Positions 1-7,221 of a DNA stretch of 41,947 nucleotides are shown one piece after another. The DNA lies in assembly GCA_028292545.1 (NCBI GenBank), contig JAQGMC010000130.1, positions 1-41,947 on the forward strand. Reading direction: 5' to 3'. The translations under genes were made by a program, and so were the position numbers. Below the pieces are notes generated by a model, which ran no database searches, had not been told where the DNA came from, and was given only the letters and a program-made list of their open reading frames with translations. Within the stretch, counting starts at the first letter, position 1; every line of letters starts with the position of its first letter. Origin of the DNA: Paucimonas sp. (lineage in GTDB: Bacteria; Pseudomonadota; Gammaproteobacteria; Burkholderiales; Burkholderiaceae_D).

Positions 1-454
1 GCAAGAGCAGCGTGGCGTCGCCGCCATCGTCCAGGATCATGTTCGAGTATTCGCCATTGGGCCACTCGAAAATGCGGTGCGTGAAGTCCCAGTATTCATC
101 CAGGTTCTCGCCCTTGAAGGCGAACACTGGCGTGCCCTTGTCGGCGATTGCGGCCGCGGCATGGTCCTGGGTTGAATAGATATTGCACGACGCCCAGCGC
201 ACGCGCGCACCCAGCGCTTCAAGCGTCTGGATCAGGACGGCGGTCTGGATCGTCATGTGCAGCGAACCGGTGATGCGCGCGCCTTTCAGCGGCTGGCTGG
301 CGGCGAATTCTTCGCGAATCGCCATCAGGCCGGGCATTTCGGTTTCGGCAATGCGGATTTCCTTGTGGCCCCAGCTGGCAAGGCTGAGGTCAGCAACGAA
401 GAAATCCTGGGAAGATGTGGCGGTGGTGCTGGCTTTGGATGCGATGGCGCTCAT
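1..454 (-). CDS. ahcY: Adenosylhomocysteinase, N-terminal part (partial)
   Basis: S-adenosylhomocysteine hydrolase splits SAH into adenosine and homocysteine, which removes the inhibitory product of SAM-dependent methylation. About 151 N-terminal residues are visible; the rest lies beyond the window. The stretch with ADLSLASWG, then [12 protein letters not shown] and [13 protein letters not shown], is typical of the family's substrate-binding half. The ATG at 454 is preceded by AAAGGAG at a good distance, which fixes the start. A SAH riboswitch lies directly upstream, and this riboswitch class is known to switch on ahcY when SAH accumulates. The gene stands apart from the protease operon upstream, although its promoter overlaps that operon's last codons. 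Confidence 0.97.
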   Translation of the reverse strand, partial: MSAIASKASTTATSSQDFFVADLSLASWGHKEIRIAETEMPGLMAIREEFAASQPLKGARITGSLHMTIQTAVLIQTLEALGARVRWASCNIYSTQDHAAAAIADKGTPVFAFKGENLDEYWDFTHRIFEWPNGEYSNMILDDGGDATLLL

Positions 455-487
455 CACGCGCTCCTTTAGGAAAATTAAAAGGGTCGT

Positions 488-554
488 GAGCGCCGTTGCG
501 GAAGATCTTGCCAAGCCTGGCAGGTGAAAACCTGTCGCAACGCTCCTTGGCAAG
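488..554 (-). promoter_or_regulatory. SAH riboswitch in the ahcY leader
   Basis: Read on the minus strand, the segment 554-546 (CTTGCCAAG) pairs perfectly over 9 bp with 515-507 (CTTGGCAAG), forming P1. A small P2 hairpin (CAGGT/ACCTG) lies at 534-521. The conserved GAGCG-TTG (545-538) can pair with CAA..CGCTC (498-488) as the pseudoknot. The motif words GAGCGTTGC, GCCAGGCTTGG and AACGGCGCTC match the SAH riboswitch consensus found upstream of ahcY in many proteobacteria. It ends 33 nt before the ahcY start codon. In this class SAH binding generally raises expression; here the element is close enough to the Shine-Dalgarno for translational control, which is inference. Confidence 0.9.
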
Positions 555-560
555 CGCCGT

Positions 561-590
561 ATTTTAATCGAAAGCGGGGCCGCGCGTCAC
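561..590 (-). promoter_or_regulatory. Probable sigma-70 promoter of ahcY
   Basis: On the minus strand TAAAAT at 566-561 is a good -10 hexamer, with GTGACG at 590-585 as a fair -35 and an 18-nt spacer. Transcription would begin a few bases before the SAH riboswitch. The -10 overlaps the final codon and stop of the upstream rhombosortase gene, so ahcY can be transcribed on its own. Confidence 0.5.
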
Positions 591-1274
591 CTGCGGCAGT
601 GCTTTGCCAAAGCTTGCCGAACGCACACTGCGCCACACAATTGCATAAGCAACACCAGTGGCCGCACCCAGCGCATGCGCCAGCGTCAGCACCGGCGCGC
701 CCAGGTTCGCGGACCAGGGCGCAGTCAGGTGCAGCGCCTCGGCCAGCAATTTCAACGCAAGTGCCAGCAGCGCCACTGCCCACCAGGCCCGCGCGCCCTT
801 ACCGCTCTCTTGACCCGGCGCTTGCCGCTGCCACAGCAGCACCAGCGCCGCGCCGGCCCAGGCGCCGTGCAGCACGCCGGACAAGCCGGCATAGCCGGTC
901 AGGCCCGGCATCGCGACCAGCAAGCCGGCGGCCACGCCAAGGGCGCAAGCCAGCAGCAAGCCGGCCGCATGCTTGAACGGGACGTCCTTCAGGAACAATT
1001 CATGCAGCAACAGCAAGCCGGCGAGGTTCAGTAGCAGGTGCTGGAATCCCAGGTGAACCAGGTGCGCGCTCAGCAGGCGCCACCATTCCCCAAGCAGGAT
1101 ATGGTGCCGCTCGTAAGCGAAGGATTGCAGCGAACCGTGCGGGAGGGTAAGGGCAGCCATCAGCACGCACAGCGCCAGGCACAGCCGCAGGTTGGCGCGC
1201 GCCGGCAGCAAGGCCGACGCCGCTGCTGCGTTGTCCGCTGCGTTGTCCGCTGCGCTGTCTGCTGCGATCGTCAC
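564..1274 (-). CDS. rrtA: Rhombosortase (rhomboid-family intramembrane protease)
   Basis: A polytopic membrane protein of 236 residues in the rhomboid family. The serine nucleophile lies in GLSG (Ser132), and the partner histidine is probably His200 in LTLAHALG. Short length and a neighbouring GlyGly-CTERM substrate are the hallmarks of rhombosortases, which cleave C-terminal GlyGly-CTERM anchors of proteins exported by type II secretion. The start is GTG at 1274, overlapping the protease stop as GTGA, so translation is probably coupled. The N-terminus contains three 12-bp repeats (1225-1260) encoding DNAA-type residues; this stretch may lie outside the conserved fold. Family assignment is strong; the exact substrate is inferred from adjacency. 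Confidence 0.88.
   Translation of the reverse strand: MTIAADSAADNAADNAAAASALLPARANLRLCLALCVLMAALTLPHGSLQSFAYERHHILLGEWWRLLSAHLVHLGFQHLLLNLAGLLLLHELFLKDVPFKHAAGLLLACALGVAAGLLVAMPGLTGYAGLSGVLHGAWAGAALVLLWQRQAPGQESGKGARAWWAVALLALALKLLAEALHLTAPWSANLGAPVLTLAHALGAATGVAYAIVWRSVRSASFGKALPQVTRGPAFD
1225..1260. repeat. Three tandem 12-bp repeats in the rrtA N-terminus
   Basis: The unit gctgcgttgtcc occurs twice exactly (1225-1236, 1237-1248) and once with two changes (1249-1260). It is in frame and encodes a repeated Asp/Ser-Asn/Ala-Ala-Ala stretch at residues 5-16 of the rhombosortase, before the first membrane segment. Copy number could vary without breaking the reading frame. Confidence 0.8.
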
Positions 1275-3436
1275 GCGCGGCGCGCCGCCAGGTAGCGCCG
1301 GGCGCGCAAGCCTGCTGCCAGCAAGGCCAGCACAGCCAGCACATCCAGCCCCATGCCGCCCGCGCCATTGCTGCCAGTGACATTCACCAGGACCGTGCCG
1401 GGCGTGCTGGTGGCGTCGTTATCGCTGGCGTAATAAGTGACCGCATAGGAACCGGCAAAACTGCTGGGCCAGTCGAAGCTGCCGTCCGCGGACAGGGTTG
1501 CACCTTCGGGAATATCCACTGCATGGAACACTGGCGCGTCGCCATCCTTGTCCAGCGCCACCAGGCGGAATTGCAGCGCTTGGCCGGCGCCGACCACCTT
1601 GGGGTCGACCGCGGCAATCACGGGTGCCGAATTCACGCGCACGGTGATGGTTTCGCTGGCAGTCTTGCCGGCGCTGTCGAGCGCGGTGAACACGAACCCA
1701 TACGAACCCGTGAGCGGCGCATTGAAACCTGCCGAAGGCGTCGCTGCATTGTCGAGCGAGACCACCGATGGATTGCCGGGCAACGGCGCCCAGGTGGTGG
1801 CGACCAGGCTGCGGCCGGCGGGTGCGGTGACGCTCGCCTCCAGCGGCACCCAGGTAAATGGTGGCACCACCATGTGGTTGCTCTTGACTTCGATATTGGG
1901 CGCGATGACGGCCAGCGCCGCCCCGGCATCCAGCATGCCGGCGCCACAGCGACCGCTGTAGGACGGCAGGGCGCACGTGGTGCCGGCCGGGAACGGCCGC
2001 GCCGACGCGCGCAGGTAAGACACGACCTGCGAACGCGTCAGCGCCGGATCGATCGACAGCATCAGGGCGATCACACCCGATACGTGCGGCGCGGCCATGC
2101 TGGTGCCGGTCATCAGCGCATAGCTGTCGCCGCCGGGACTGGCAATCGCGGCGCCAACGCCCGCGTTGGACAGGGAATACACACCGGCGCCATTTTGCGT
2201 ATAGGTGCTGAGGCAGGATGTGCTGGCGCGGCCGCAGCCGCCGCCGGGCGCGCTGATCGTGACCTGGCTGCCGCTATTGGAATAGCCGGCCAAGTCCCCA
2301 TCCACCGCATGTGCGGCCACAGCAATCGCGCCGCTGCAGTTGGCGGGCTGGCCAACGCCGGCTCCATCATTGCCGGTTGCCACGACCACGATCTTGCCGG
2401 CGTTGACGACGTCGCTGATGGCGCTCTGGAACACGGCGGAACAACCGCCGCTGCTGCCCAGGCTCATGTTCAGCACCCGCGCCACGTTCGGATTGGTGCC
2501 GACGCCCGGGATTGAATACAGGCCGGCGGCCCAGCGCAGGCCGTCCACGATGTCCGAAGTCGGACCGCCGCACTTGCCCAGCACCCGCACTGGCAGCAGG
2601 CGCACGTCGGGCGCCACGCCGGCGCCGCCACGGCCGTTGTTCATCGCCGCGGCAATGATGCCGGCCACATGCGTGCCATGCCAGGCTGAACGCTGGGCCG
2701 CGCCGCCATCGCCGCACTGGTTGGCCGAGGTGGCGGTGCCAGGATCGCGCGCATCGCTGTCGCGGCCGTCGCCATCGCCATTGGCAACGGTCACGCCATT
2801 GATATTGGACGTCGTGCCCAGGAAATCGTAACCCGGCAGCACGTTGCCAAAGTCGGCATGCGGAAGGTAACCGCCGTCGAGCACCGCCACCGTGACCAGC
2901 GGGTTGCCGGTGGATGCCTGCCAGGCGCCGGGAAGGTTGGCGCCGCCCTGGTTGATGCCCGAGGGCGCCATCAGGTTCCATTGCATCGAACCGTAGGCGG
3001 GGTCGTCCGGCGTATAAGCCGTGGGCCGCATGATGCGATCGGGCTCGGCCAACTCCACCGAGTCTTGCTGCATCAGGCGCGCCGCCACCGCACGCGCCTC
3101 GGAAAGGGGCATGGCATAGGGCAGGCGGATCACATGGCTGCCGCCCGACATGCGCCGCGCCACGCGCAGTTTCACGCGGCTGGCGCGCTCGAGTTCGCCG
3201 GTATCGGAAGCGCGCAGGGCGGTGTCGAGCCGGCCGCCGCGCCGCCGGTGCGGCTTGACGATCAGCGACGTCACCGTTTCTTCGCCGCTGGCGGCAACAG
3301 GCGCGGTCGTGGCCTCGGTGGTTGCGGTGGTTGCGGTAGTTGCGGCCGGTGCCGGCGCGATGCTGATGCCGGCTGTGGCGGGCATCATCGCAAACAGTCC
3401 GGCGGCCAGCGCCAATAGAACTCTTTTTACGTGCAT
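1271..3436 (-). CDS. Secreted S8 (subtilisin-like) serine protease with GlyGly-CTERM tail
   Basis: A 721-residue secreted protease. Residues 1-23 form a signal peptide (MHVKR, hydrophobic run, ATAG). A Thr/Ala linker follows, then an inhibitor_I9-like prodomain at about 53-138. The catalytic domain has Asp187 (VAVLDGGY), His253 (HGTHVAG), oxyanion Asn356 (ATGNDG) and Ser446 (GTSMAAPH). Residues about 515-685 look like two Ig/cadherin-like beta domains. The last 34 residues hold Gly-Gly (693-694), a hydrophobic helix and an Arg-rich end, which is the GlyGly-CTERM layout recognised by rhombosortase. The reading frame continues upstream but without a signal sequence, so ATG 3436 was chosen. It lies between a propeptide-like gene and rrtA in one operon, and type II secretion is the expected exit. 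Confidence 0.93.
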   Translation of the reverse strand: MHVKRVLLALAAGLFAMMPATAGISIAPAPAATTATTATTEATTAPVAASGEETVTSLIVKPHRRRGGRLDTALRASDTGELERASRVKLRVARRMSGGSHVIRLPYAMPLSEARAVAARLMQQDSVELAEPDRIMRPTAYTPDDPAYGSMQWNLMAPSGINQGGANLPGAWQASTGNPLVTVAVLDGGYLPHADFGNVLPGYDFLGTTSNINGVTVANGDGDGRDSDARDPGTATSANQCGDGGAAQRSAWHGTHVAGIIAAAMNNGRGGAGVAPDVRLLPVRVLGKCGGPTSDIVDGLRWAAGLYSIPGVGTNPNVARVLNMSLGSSGGCSAVFQSAISDVVNAGKIVVVATGNDGAGVGQPANCSGAIAVAAHAVDGDLAGYSNSGSQVTISAPGGGCGRASTSCLSTYTQNGAGVYSLSNAGVGAAIASPGGDSYALMTGTSMAAPHVSGVIALMLSIDPALTRSQVVSYLRASARPFPAGTTCALPSYSGRCGAGMLDAGAALAVIAPNIEVKSNHMVVPPFTWVPLEASVTAPAGRSLVATTWAPLPGNPSVVSLDNAATPSAGFNAPLTGSYGFVFTALDSAGKTASETITVRVNSAPVIAAVDPKVVGAGQALQFRLVALDKDGDAPVFHAVDIPEGATLSADGSFDWPSSFAGSYAVTYYASDNDATSTPGTVLVNVTGSNGAGGMGLDVLAVLALLAAGLRARRYLAARRA

Positions 3437-3501
3437 GGTCTTGTATGAGGTGTGGTCGCGGGCTGGCGCTTTCGTCTGCCTGGCAGGAGCCGGACGCATG
3501 G

Positions 3502-3828
3502 CTAGTTGGGCCGCATGACGGCGTCGGGCTCGGCCCATTCCACGCCGGGCAGCGCTTGCAAGGCAGTGATCGCGGCAGGCAGGCGCGCGCCAGCGCGCAG
3601 CGTAAGCACGCAGGCGTCGCCCGACATCGGGCGCAGGTAGTCGAAACGGAAACCGGCCTGTGCCGACAGGCGGGCGATGCCGGCGCTGTCGCAGGTAAGG
3701 CCGGACGCGGGCTTGAATTTCACGATCAGCTGCGCCGGCGCGGTTTGCGTCGGTGCGGCCATGCTGCAAGCCGCGCAAAGCAGGCTGGCGCAAAGTAGGC
3801 AACTGAAAGGAAAGGTTCTGAGGTGCAT
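3502..3828 (-). CDS. Free-standing protease-propeptide-like secreted protein
   Basis: A 108-residue protein with a signal peptide (residues 1-24, CLLCASLLCAAC). The mature part resembles only the I9-type prodomain of the protease encoded next: it begins with LIVKFKP (protease prodomain: SLIVKPH) and ends with WAEPDAVMRPN, close to the prodomain's LAEPDRIMRPT just before the catalytic domain. It could act in trans as an inhibitor or folding helper of the S8 protease; that role is inferred from similarity and from its position 65 nt upstream in the same direction. A TTG at 3840 is an alternative start, but ATG 3828 gives a cleaner signal peptide. A lipobox reading (CAAC) is possible but poor. 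Confidence 0.72.
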   Translation of the reverse strand: MHLRTFPFSCLLCASLLCAACSMAAPTQTAPAQLIVKFKPASGLTCDSAGIARLSAQAGFRFDYLRPMSGDACVLTLRAGARLPAAITALQALPGVEWAEPDAVMRPN

Positions 3829-3855
3829 GTTCGCAGGCAATCTTGTACCTGCGAA
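3829..3855 (-). promoter_or_regulatory. Hairpin abutting the start codon of the propeptide-like gene
   Basis: TTCGCAGG (3830-3837) and CCTGCGAA (3848-3855) form a perfect 8-bp stem with a 10-nt loop, ending one base before the ATG at 3828. The only AGG able to serve as a Shine-Dalgarno lies in the loop/stem region. The structure could limit ribosome access; no ligand or protein can be named. Confidence 0.45.
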
Positions 3856-3885
3856 ACTTTAGCAGTTCTCTTTTTTAACCAGATG

Positions 3886-3914
3886 AAATAATGGCGTTAC
3901 CAGCCAATTTACAA
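3886..3914 (-). promoter_or_regulatory. Possible promoter of the protease operon
   Basis: On the minus strand TTGTAA (3914-3909) and TTATTT (3891-3886) are separated by 17 nt. This is the best sigma-70-like pair in the AT-rich gap between the M14 carboxypeptidase and the propeptide-like gene. Both hexamers are imperfect. Confidence 0.35.
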
Positions 3915-3936
3915 CAGCTTGCCATTGCGCCAGCAG

Positions 3937-5007
3937 TCAGAACGGCAATCTGTGCGGCGCCGATGGCGGGGTTGAATGCGAGCGCTCGCTCGCCTGCCCG
4001 GCCGCAGCGCCCCTCCCGTTCGGGCGGGCAACCAGGTTGAGGGCGACCCAGCGTTGCATGTCGTCCCAGATCTGGCGCGTTTCCCGGGGCGATGGCATCT
4101 GGCGCGCGTTGGCCAGTTCTATCGTGACCACCGGTATGTGCTTGTAATAACCGCCATAGTTGCCAAGCGACCCGGGGTAGACGCCGACCCGGTCCATGCG
4201 CAGGTTGCCAAATCGCTCTGGCGCTGGCGCCGGTCCGTCGAAATCGAGCACGCCAAAGGGGGCGTGCACCGACACCACCAGATCGGGCGTGAAGCGGTCT
4301 ATTTCCTGGTGCAGCCAGCGGCTCTCGGGTTCAGACAGCGGCGTTTTACCCGGGTAGCGGCGTGGATCGCGCTTTGTCTTTTGCGTCCACCACGCGGGCG
4401 CTTCCTTGTTCCACCCGGGCGTGGGGAAGTTGCGGTTCAAGTCAACGCCAGCGCCATTGACGCGCGACGGGGATGCAGCGAGCAAGCCATCCGGATTCAG
4501 CACGGGCACGAAATGCCAGTGATATTCCTGGCGCGGCGCCGCAGCCTGCAGCTTCATCCATTCGAATACGACGGCAGAGGATGTCAGTTCATCGCCGTGC
4601 ATGCCGCCGATGAGCAGGATGCGCAAGGGCTTGGGCGCTTCGCGCTGGGCCGCCATGCGGCGGCTGAAGATGGGAACCTGCTTGCGCGAGTGGGCGCCGG
4701 TTGGCGCCAGGCCGCTGGCCAGGCAGTGACGCAAGTCGATGCGCGGCAGCCGGGGTACGACCTGGGCGCACCAGCGCGACAGATCGGCAGAATGCTCGGC
4801 AGGTTGGGAGGCAGATGGGAAGGCAGGTTGGGAGGCGATCGGCGCCGTGGAAGGCGCGGCCGGGGGTTGACTGGCGGGCGCCGATGATGGCGGCGGGGAA
4901 GGCGCCGCCGCTGCTGCCGGCAGGCCCGGGCTGCACAGCAGCGCGGCAATGACCACAGCAGCGCGCGGCGCCACTGCAGTCAGCACGCCGCGCGCCGCAA
5001 GCGGCAT
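3937..5007 (-). CDS. M14-family zinc carboxypeptidase (MpaA-like), exported
   Basis: A 356-residue metallopeptidase of the M14 family. A signal peptide occupies about residues 1-34, followed by a Pro/Ser/Ala-rich linker (35-72). The zinc ligands are His137 and Glu140 (GGMHGDE) and His248 (SVHAPFG). The general base is Glu297 (VTIELAN). DLNRNFP (189-195) supplies the Asn-Arg pair that binds the substrate carboxylate and resembles murein-peptide amidases, so a peptidoglycan peptide is a possible substrate. ATG 5007 lies 4 bp after the metK stop without a clear ribosome site, which suggests read-through from metK and translational coupling. Upstream in-frame codons exist inside metK but lack a leading signal peptide. 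Confidence 0.87.
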   Translation of the reverse strand: MPLAARGVLTAVAPRAAVVIAALLCSPGLPAAAAAPSPPPSSAPASQPPAAPSTAPIASQPAFPSASQPAEHSADLSRWCAQVVPRLPRIDLRHCLASGLAPTGAHSRKQVPIFSRRMAAQREAPKPLRILLIGGMHGDELTSSAVVFEWMKLQAAAPRQEYHWHFVPVLNPDGLLAASPSRVNGAGVDLNRNFPTPGWNKEAPAWWTQKTKRDPRRYPGKTPLSEPESRWLHQEIDRFTPDLVVSVHAPFGVLDFDGPAPAPERFGNLRMDRVGVYPGSLGNYGGYYKHIPVVTIELANARQMPSPRETRQIWDDMQRWVALNLVARPNGRGAAAGQASERSHSTPPSAPHRLPF

Positions 5008-5011
5008 TGGA

Positions 5012-6175
5012 TCAGAGACCGGCGGAAGCAGCCAGGGCGGCAGCCTTGTCAGTGCGCTCCCAGGAAAACTCTGGCTCTTCGCGCCCGAAATGGCCATAGG
5101 CTGCGGTCTTGGAGTAGATCGGACGCAGCAGGTCGAGCATCTGCACGATGCCTTTCGGACGCAGGTCGAAATGCTCGCGCACCAGTTCCTCGATGCGCTC
5201 GTCGCTGATCTTGCCGGTGCCGAAGGTGGTCACCATGACCGAAGTCGGACGGGCAATGCCGATCGCATACGAGATCTGGATCTGGCAACGCTCGGCCAGG
5301 CCGGCAGCCACGATATTCTTGGCCACATAGCGGCCGGCATAGGCTGCGGACCGGTCGACCTTGGACGGGTCCTTGCCAGAGAAAGCGCCGCCGCCATGCG
5401 GGGCTGCGCCGCCGTAGGTGTCGACAATGATCTTGCGACCGGTCAGGCCACAATCGCCCTGGGGACCGCCGATGACGAAACGGCCGGTCGGGTTGATCAG
5501 GTAGCGCGTGTCTTTCAGCCATTCCTTGGGCACCACCGGCTTGATGATTTCCTCGATCACGGCTTCTTCGATTGCCTTGTGCGCCATCTCGGGCGCATGC
5601 TGGGTCGAGAGCACGACGGTGTCGATCGCAACCGGTTTGCCGTCGATATACTTCAGCGTGACTTGCGACTTGGCGTCCGGGCGCAGCCAGGCCAGGCGGC
5701 CATCACGGCGCAATTGCGACTGGCGCTCGACGATGCGGTGGGCATAGTGGATCGCGGCCGGCATCAATTCCGGCGTTTCGCTGCAGGCATAGCCAAACAT
5801 CAGGCCCTGGTCGCCAGCGCCCTGGTCGAGGTCGATGCCGCGGCCTTCGTCCACGCCCTGGGCGATGTCGGGCGATTGCTTGTCATAAGCCACCAGCACG
5901 GCGCAGGATTTGTAATCGATGCCGAAGTCGGCATTGTCGTAGCCGATGCGCTTGAGCGTGTCGCGTGCCACGGCGATATAGTCGACCACGGCATGCGTGG
6001 TGATTTCGCCAGCCAGCACGACCAGGCCCGTATTGCACAGGGTTTCGGCGGCCACGCGGGCGGTCGGGTCCTGGGCCAGGATTGCATCAAGGATGGAGTC
6101 GGAAACCTGGTCTGCCACCTTGTCAGGATGACCTTCGGAGACCGATTCGGAAGTGAAGAAGTATTCTCGTGCCAT
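5012..6175 (-). CDS. metK: Methionine adenosyltransferase (SAM synthetase)
   Basis: Makes S-adenosylmethionine from methionine and ATP. The full length of 387 residues matches the bacterial enzyme. The start [19 protein letters not shown] contains the conserved ATP/methionine-site HPDK. GAGDQG and the phosphate-binding GGGAFSGKD loop are intact. ATG 6175 is preceded by GAGAGAGC. The gene is divergent from the lipid A acyltransferases and has a leader of about 137 nt. Downstream, after the M14 gene and the protease operon, comes ahcY, the next step of the SAM cycle. Confidence 0.98.
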   Translation of the reverse strand: MAREYFFTSESVSEGHPDKVADQVSDSILDAILAQDPTARVAAETLCNTGLVVLAGEITTHAVVDYIAVARDTLKRIGYDNADFGIDYKSCAVLVAYDKQSPDIAQGVDEGRGIDLDQGAGDQGLMFGYACSETPELMPAAIHYAHRIVERQSQLRRDGRLAWLRPDAKSQVTLKYIDGKPVAIDTVVLSTQHAPEMAHKAIEEAVIEEIIKPVVPKEWLKDTRYLINPTGRFVIGGPQGDCGLTGRKIIVDTYGGAAPHGGGAFSGKDPSKVDRSAAYAGRYVAKNIVAAGLAERCQIQISYAIGIARPTSVMVTTFGTGKISDERIEELVREHFDLRPKGIVQMLDLLRPIYSKTAAYGHFGREEPEFSWERTDKAAALAASAGL

Positions 6176-6198
6176 TGCAAGCTCTCTCTCTGTTGAAG

Positions 6199-6251
6199 AA
6201 CGGTTGGACTGGTGGAACTGTCGCAGCCAGCGTGACCGTTGAGCTTGCGAC
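6199..6251 (-). promoter_or_regulatory. Structured metK leader with possible pseudoknot
   Basis: In the metK leader, GTCGCA (6251-6246) pairs with TGCGAC (6225-6220), extended by AGC/GCT across a bulge. The loop of this hairpin carries AACGGT (6240-6235), which is exactly complementary over 6 bp to ACCGTT at 6204-6199 just downstream. That would form an H-type pseudoknot ending about 13 nt before the GAGAGAG ribosome site. It does not match the SAM or SAM/SAH riboswitch consensus sequences that I can recall. Confidence 0.4.
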
Positions 6252-6318
6252 GCTTTAGCGAAATTTATAGCCCGCCTCGCAAGTTGTCTGTTAACTCGGC
6301 GGTTGAAACATCCGTGTT

Positions 6319-6346
6319 ATTTTACGCCTCTTGCGCAAAACAGCAA
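6319..6346 (-). promoter_or_regulatory. Probable sigma-70 promoter of metK
   Basis: TTGCTG (6346-6341) and TAAAAT (6324-6319) on the minus strand are separated by 16 nt. Transcription would start near 6312, giving the 137-nt structured leader. Confidence 0.55.
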
Positions 6347-6360
6347 AACGGTCAGGTTCG

Positions 6361-7221
6361 ATGCTGCTTCTCCTATTTCGCGCGTTGTCGAAACTTCCTT
6401 TGCCTGTTTTGCACGCGATCGGTTCGTTTTCCGGCCAACTGGTTTGGTTACTTTCCCCGTCCTACCGGCGGCGCATGCGCGAAAACATCACGCGCGCCGG
6501 CCACGAACAACATTTGCCGGCAGCGATACGCGAAGCCGGCCGCAGCATGATGGAGCTGCCTTTCCTGTGGTGTGCGCCTTCTTCGCGCGTCATGGCACGC
6601 GTGCAACTCGAAAACTGGGAAGTGGCGCGCGCTTCGATCGATTCCGGTCGCGGCGCATTGTTCCTCACGCCGCACCTGGGCTGCTTTGAAATCATTCCCC
6701 AATTCGTTTCGCATCATGTGCCGGTGATCGTGATGTACCGTCCGCCGCGCAAGCAAGCCTTGCGGCCGCTGGTGGAACAGGCGCGCGCACGGGCCCGGCT
6801 GGCGCTGGCGCCGGCCAGCCTGGCGGGCGTGCGCATGCTGCTCAAATCCCTGAAGAACGGCGGCGCCGTCGGCTTGCTGCCAGACCAGGTGCCGCAACAG
6901 GGCGAGGGCATCTGGGCGCCCTTCTTCGGCAAGCCGGCCTACACCATGACCCTGCCCGGACGGCTGCTGCAGATGACCGGTTGCGACCTGATCCTGACCT
7001 ATGCCGAAAGGCTGCCGAAAGGCCGCGGCTGGCTGATCCGCTTTTGGCGGCATGAAACGCCACTGGGCGCAACGCCCGCCGAACAGGCGGCGGCCATCAA
7101 TGCCGAAATGGAGAAGCTGATCGCCGGCTGCCCCGCCCAGTACTTCTGGAGCTACAACCGCTACAAGACGCCGGCCGGCGTGCCGGCGCCCACCCCGGCA
7201 CCGGCGGGGGAAGCCGCATGA
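6361..7221 (+). CDS. LpxL/HtrB-family lipid A acyltransferase (first copy)
   Basis: Inner-membrane acyltransferase of 286 residues that adds secondary acyl chains to Kdo2-lipid A precursors, by family. One hydrophobic segment lies near residues 12-32. The catalytic HX4E motif is His105-Glu110 (TPHLGCFE). LLPDQVPQQGEG near 180 and the end motif CPAQYFWSYNRYK are standard for the family. ATG 6361 follows AGGTTCG; the frame is open further upstream only from weaker start codons. It overlaps the next, paralogous gene as ATGA, so the pair is translated together. Which acyl position each enzyme serves cannot be told from sequence. Confidence 0.93.
   Translation: MLLLLFRALSKLPLPVLHAIGSFSGQLVWLLSPSYRRRMRENITRAGHEQHLPAAIREAGRSMMELPFLWCAPSSRVMARVQLENWEVARASIDSGRGALFLTPHLGCFEIIPQFVSHHVPVIVMYRPPRKQALRPLVEQARARARLALAPASLAGVRMLLKSLKNGGAVGLLPDQVPQQGEGIWAPFFGKPAYTMTLPGRLLQMTGCDLILTYAERLPKGRGWLIRFWRHETPLGATPAEQAAAINAEMEKLIAGCPAQYFWSYNRYKTPAGVPAPTPAPAGEAA

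Noticed and set aside
1523-2515. 330-residue open frame opposite the S8 protease
   Set aside because: Antisense shadow of a gene with intact catalytic residues.
3437-3802. Extension of the S8 protease upstream to a start near 3802
   Set aside because: The extra 122 residues run through the propeptide-like gene in another frame and precede a perfect signal peptide at 3436; they look like an out-of-frame shadow.
4949-6196. Long open frame on the plus strand opposite metK
   Set aside because: It is an antisense shadow of the GC-rich metK codons, with no family motifs.
6176-6312. A known SAM or SAM/SAH riboswitch before metK
   Set aside because: The conserved words of the classes I can recall are not in the expected order; only a possible pseudoknot remains.
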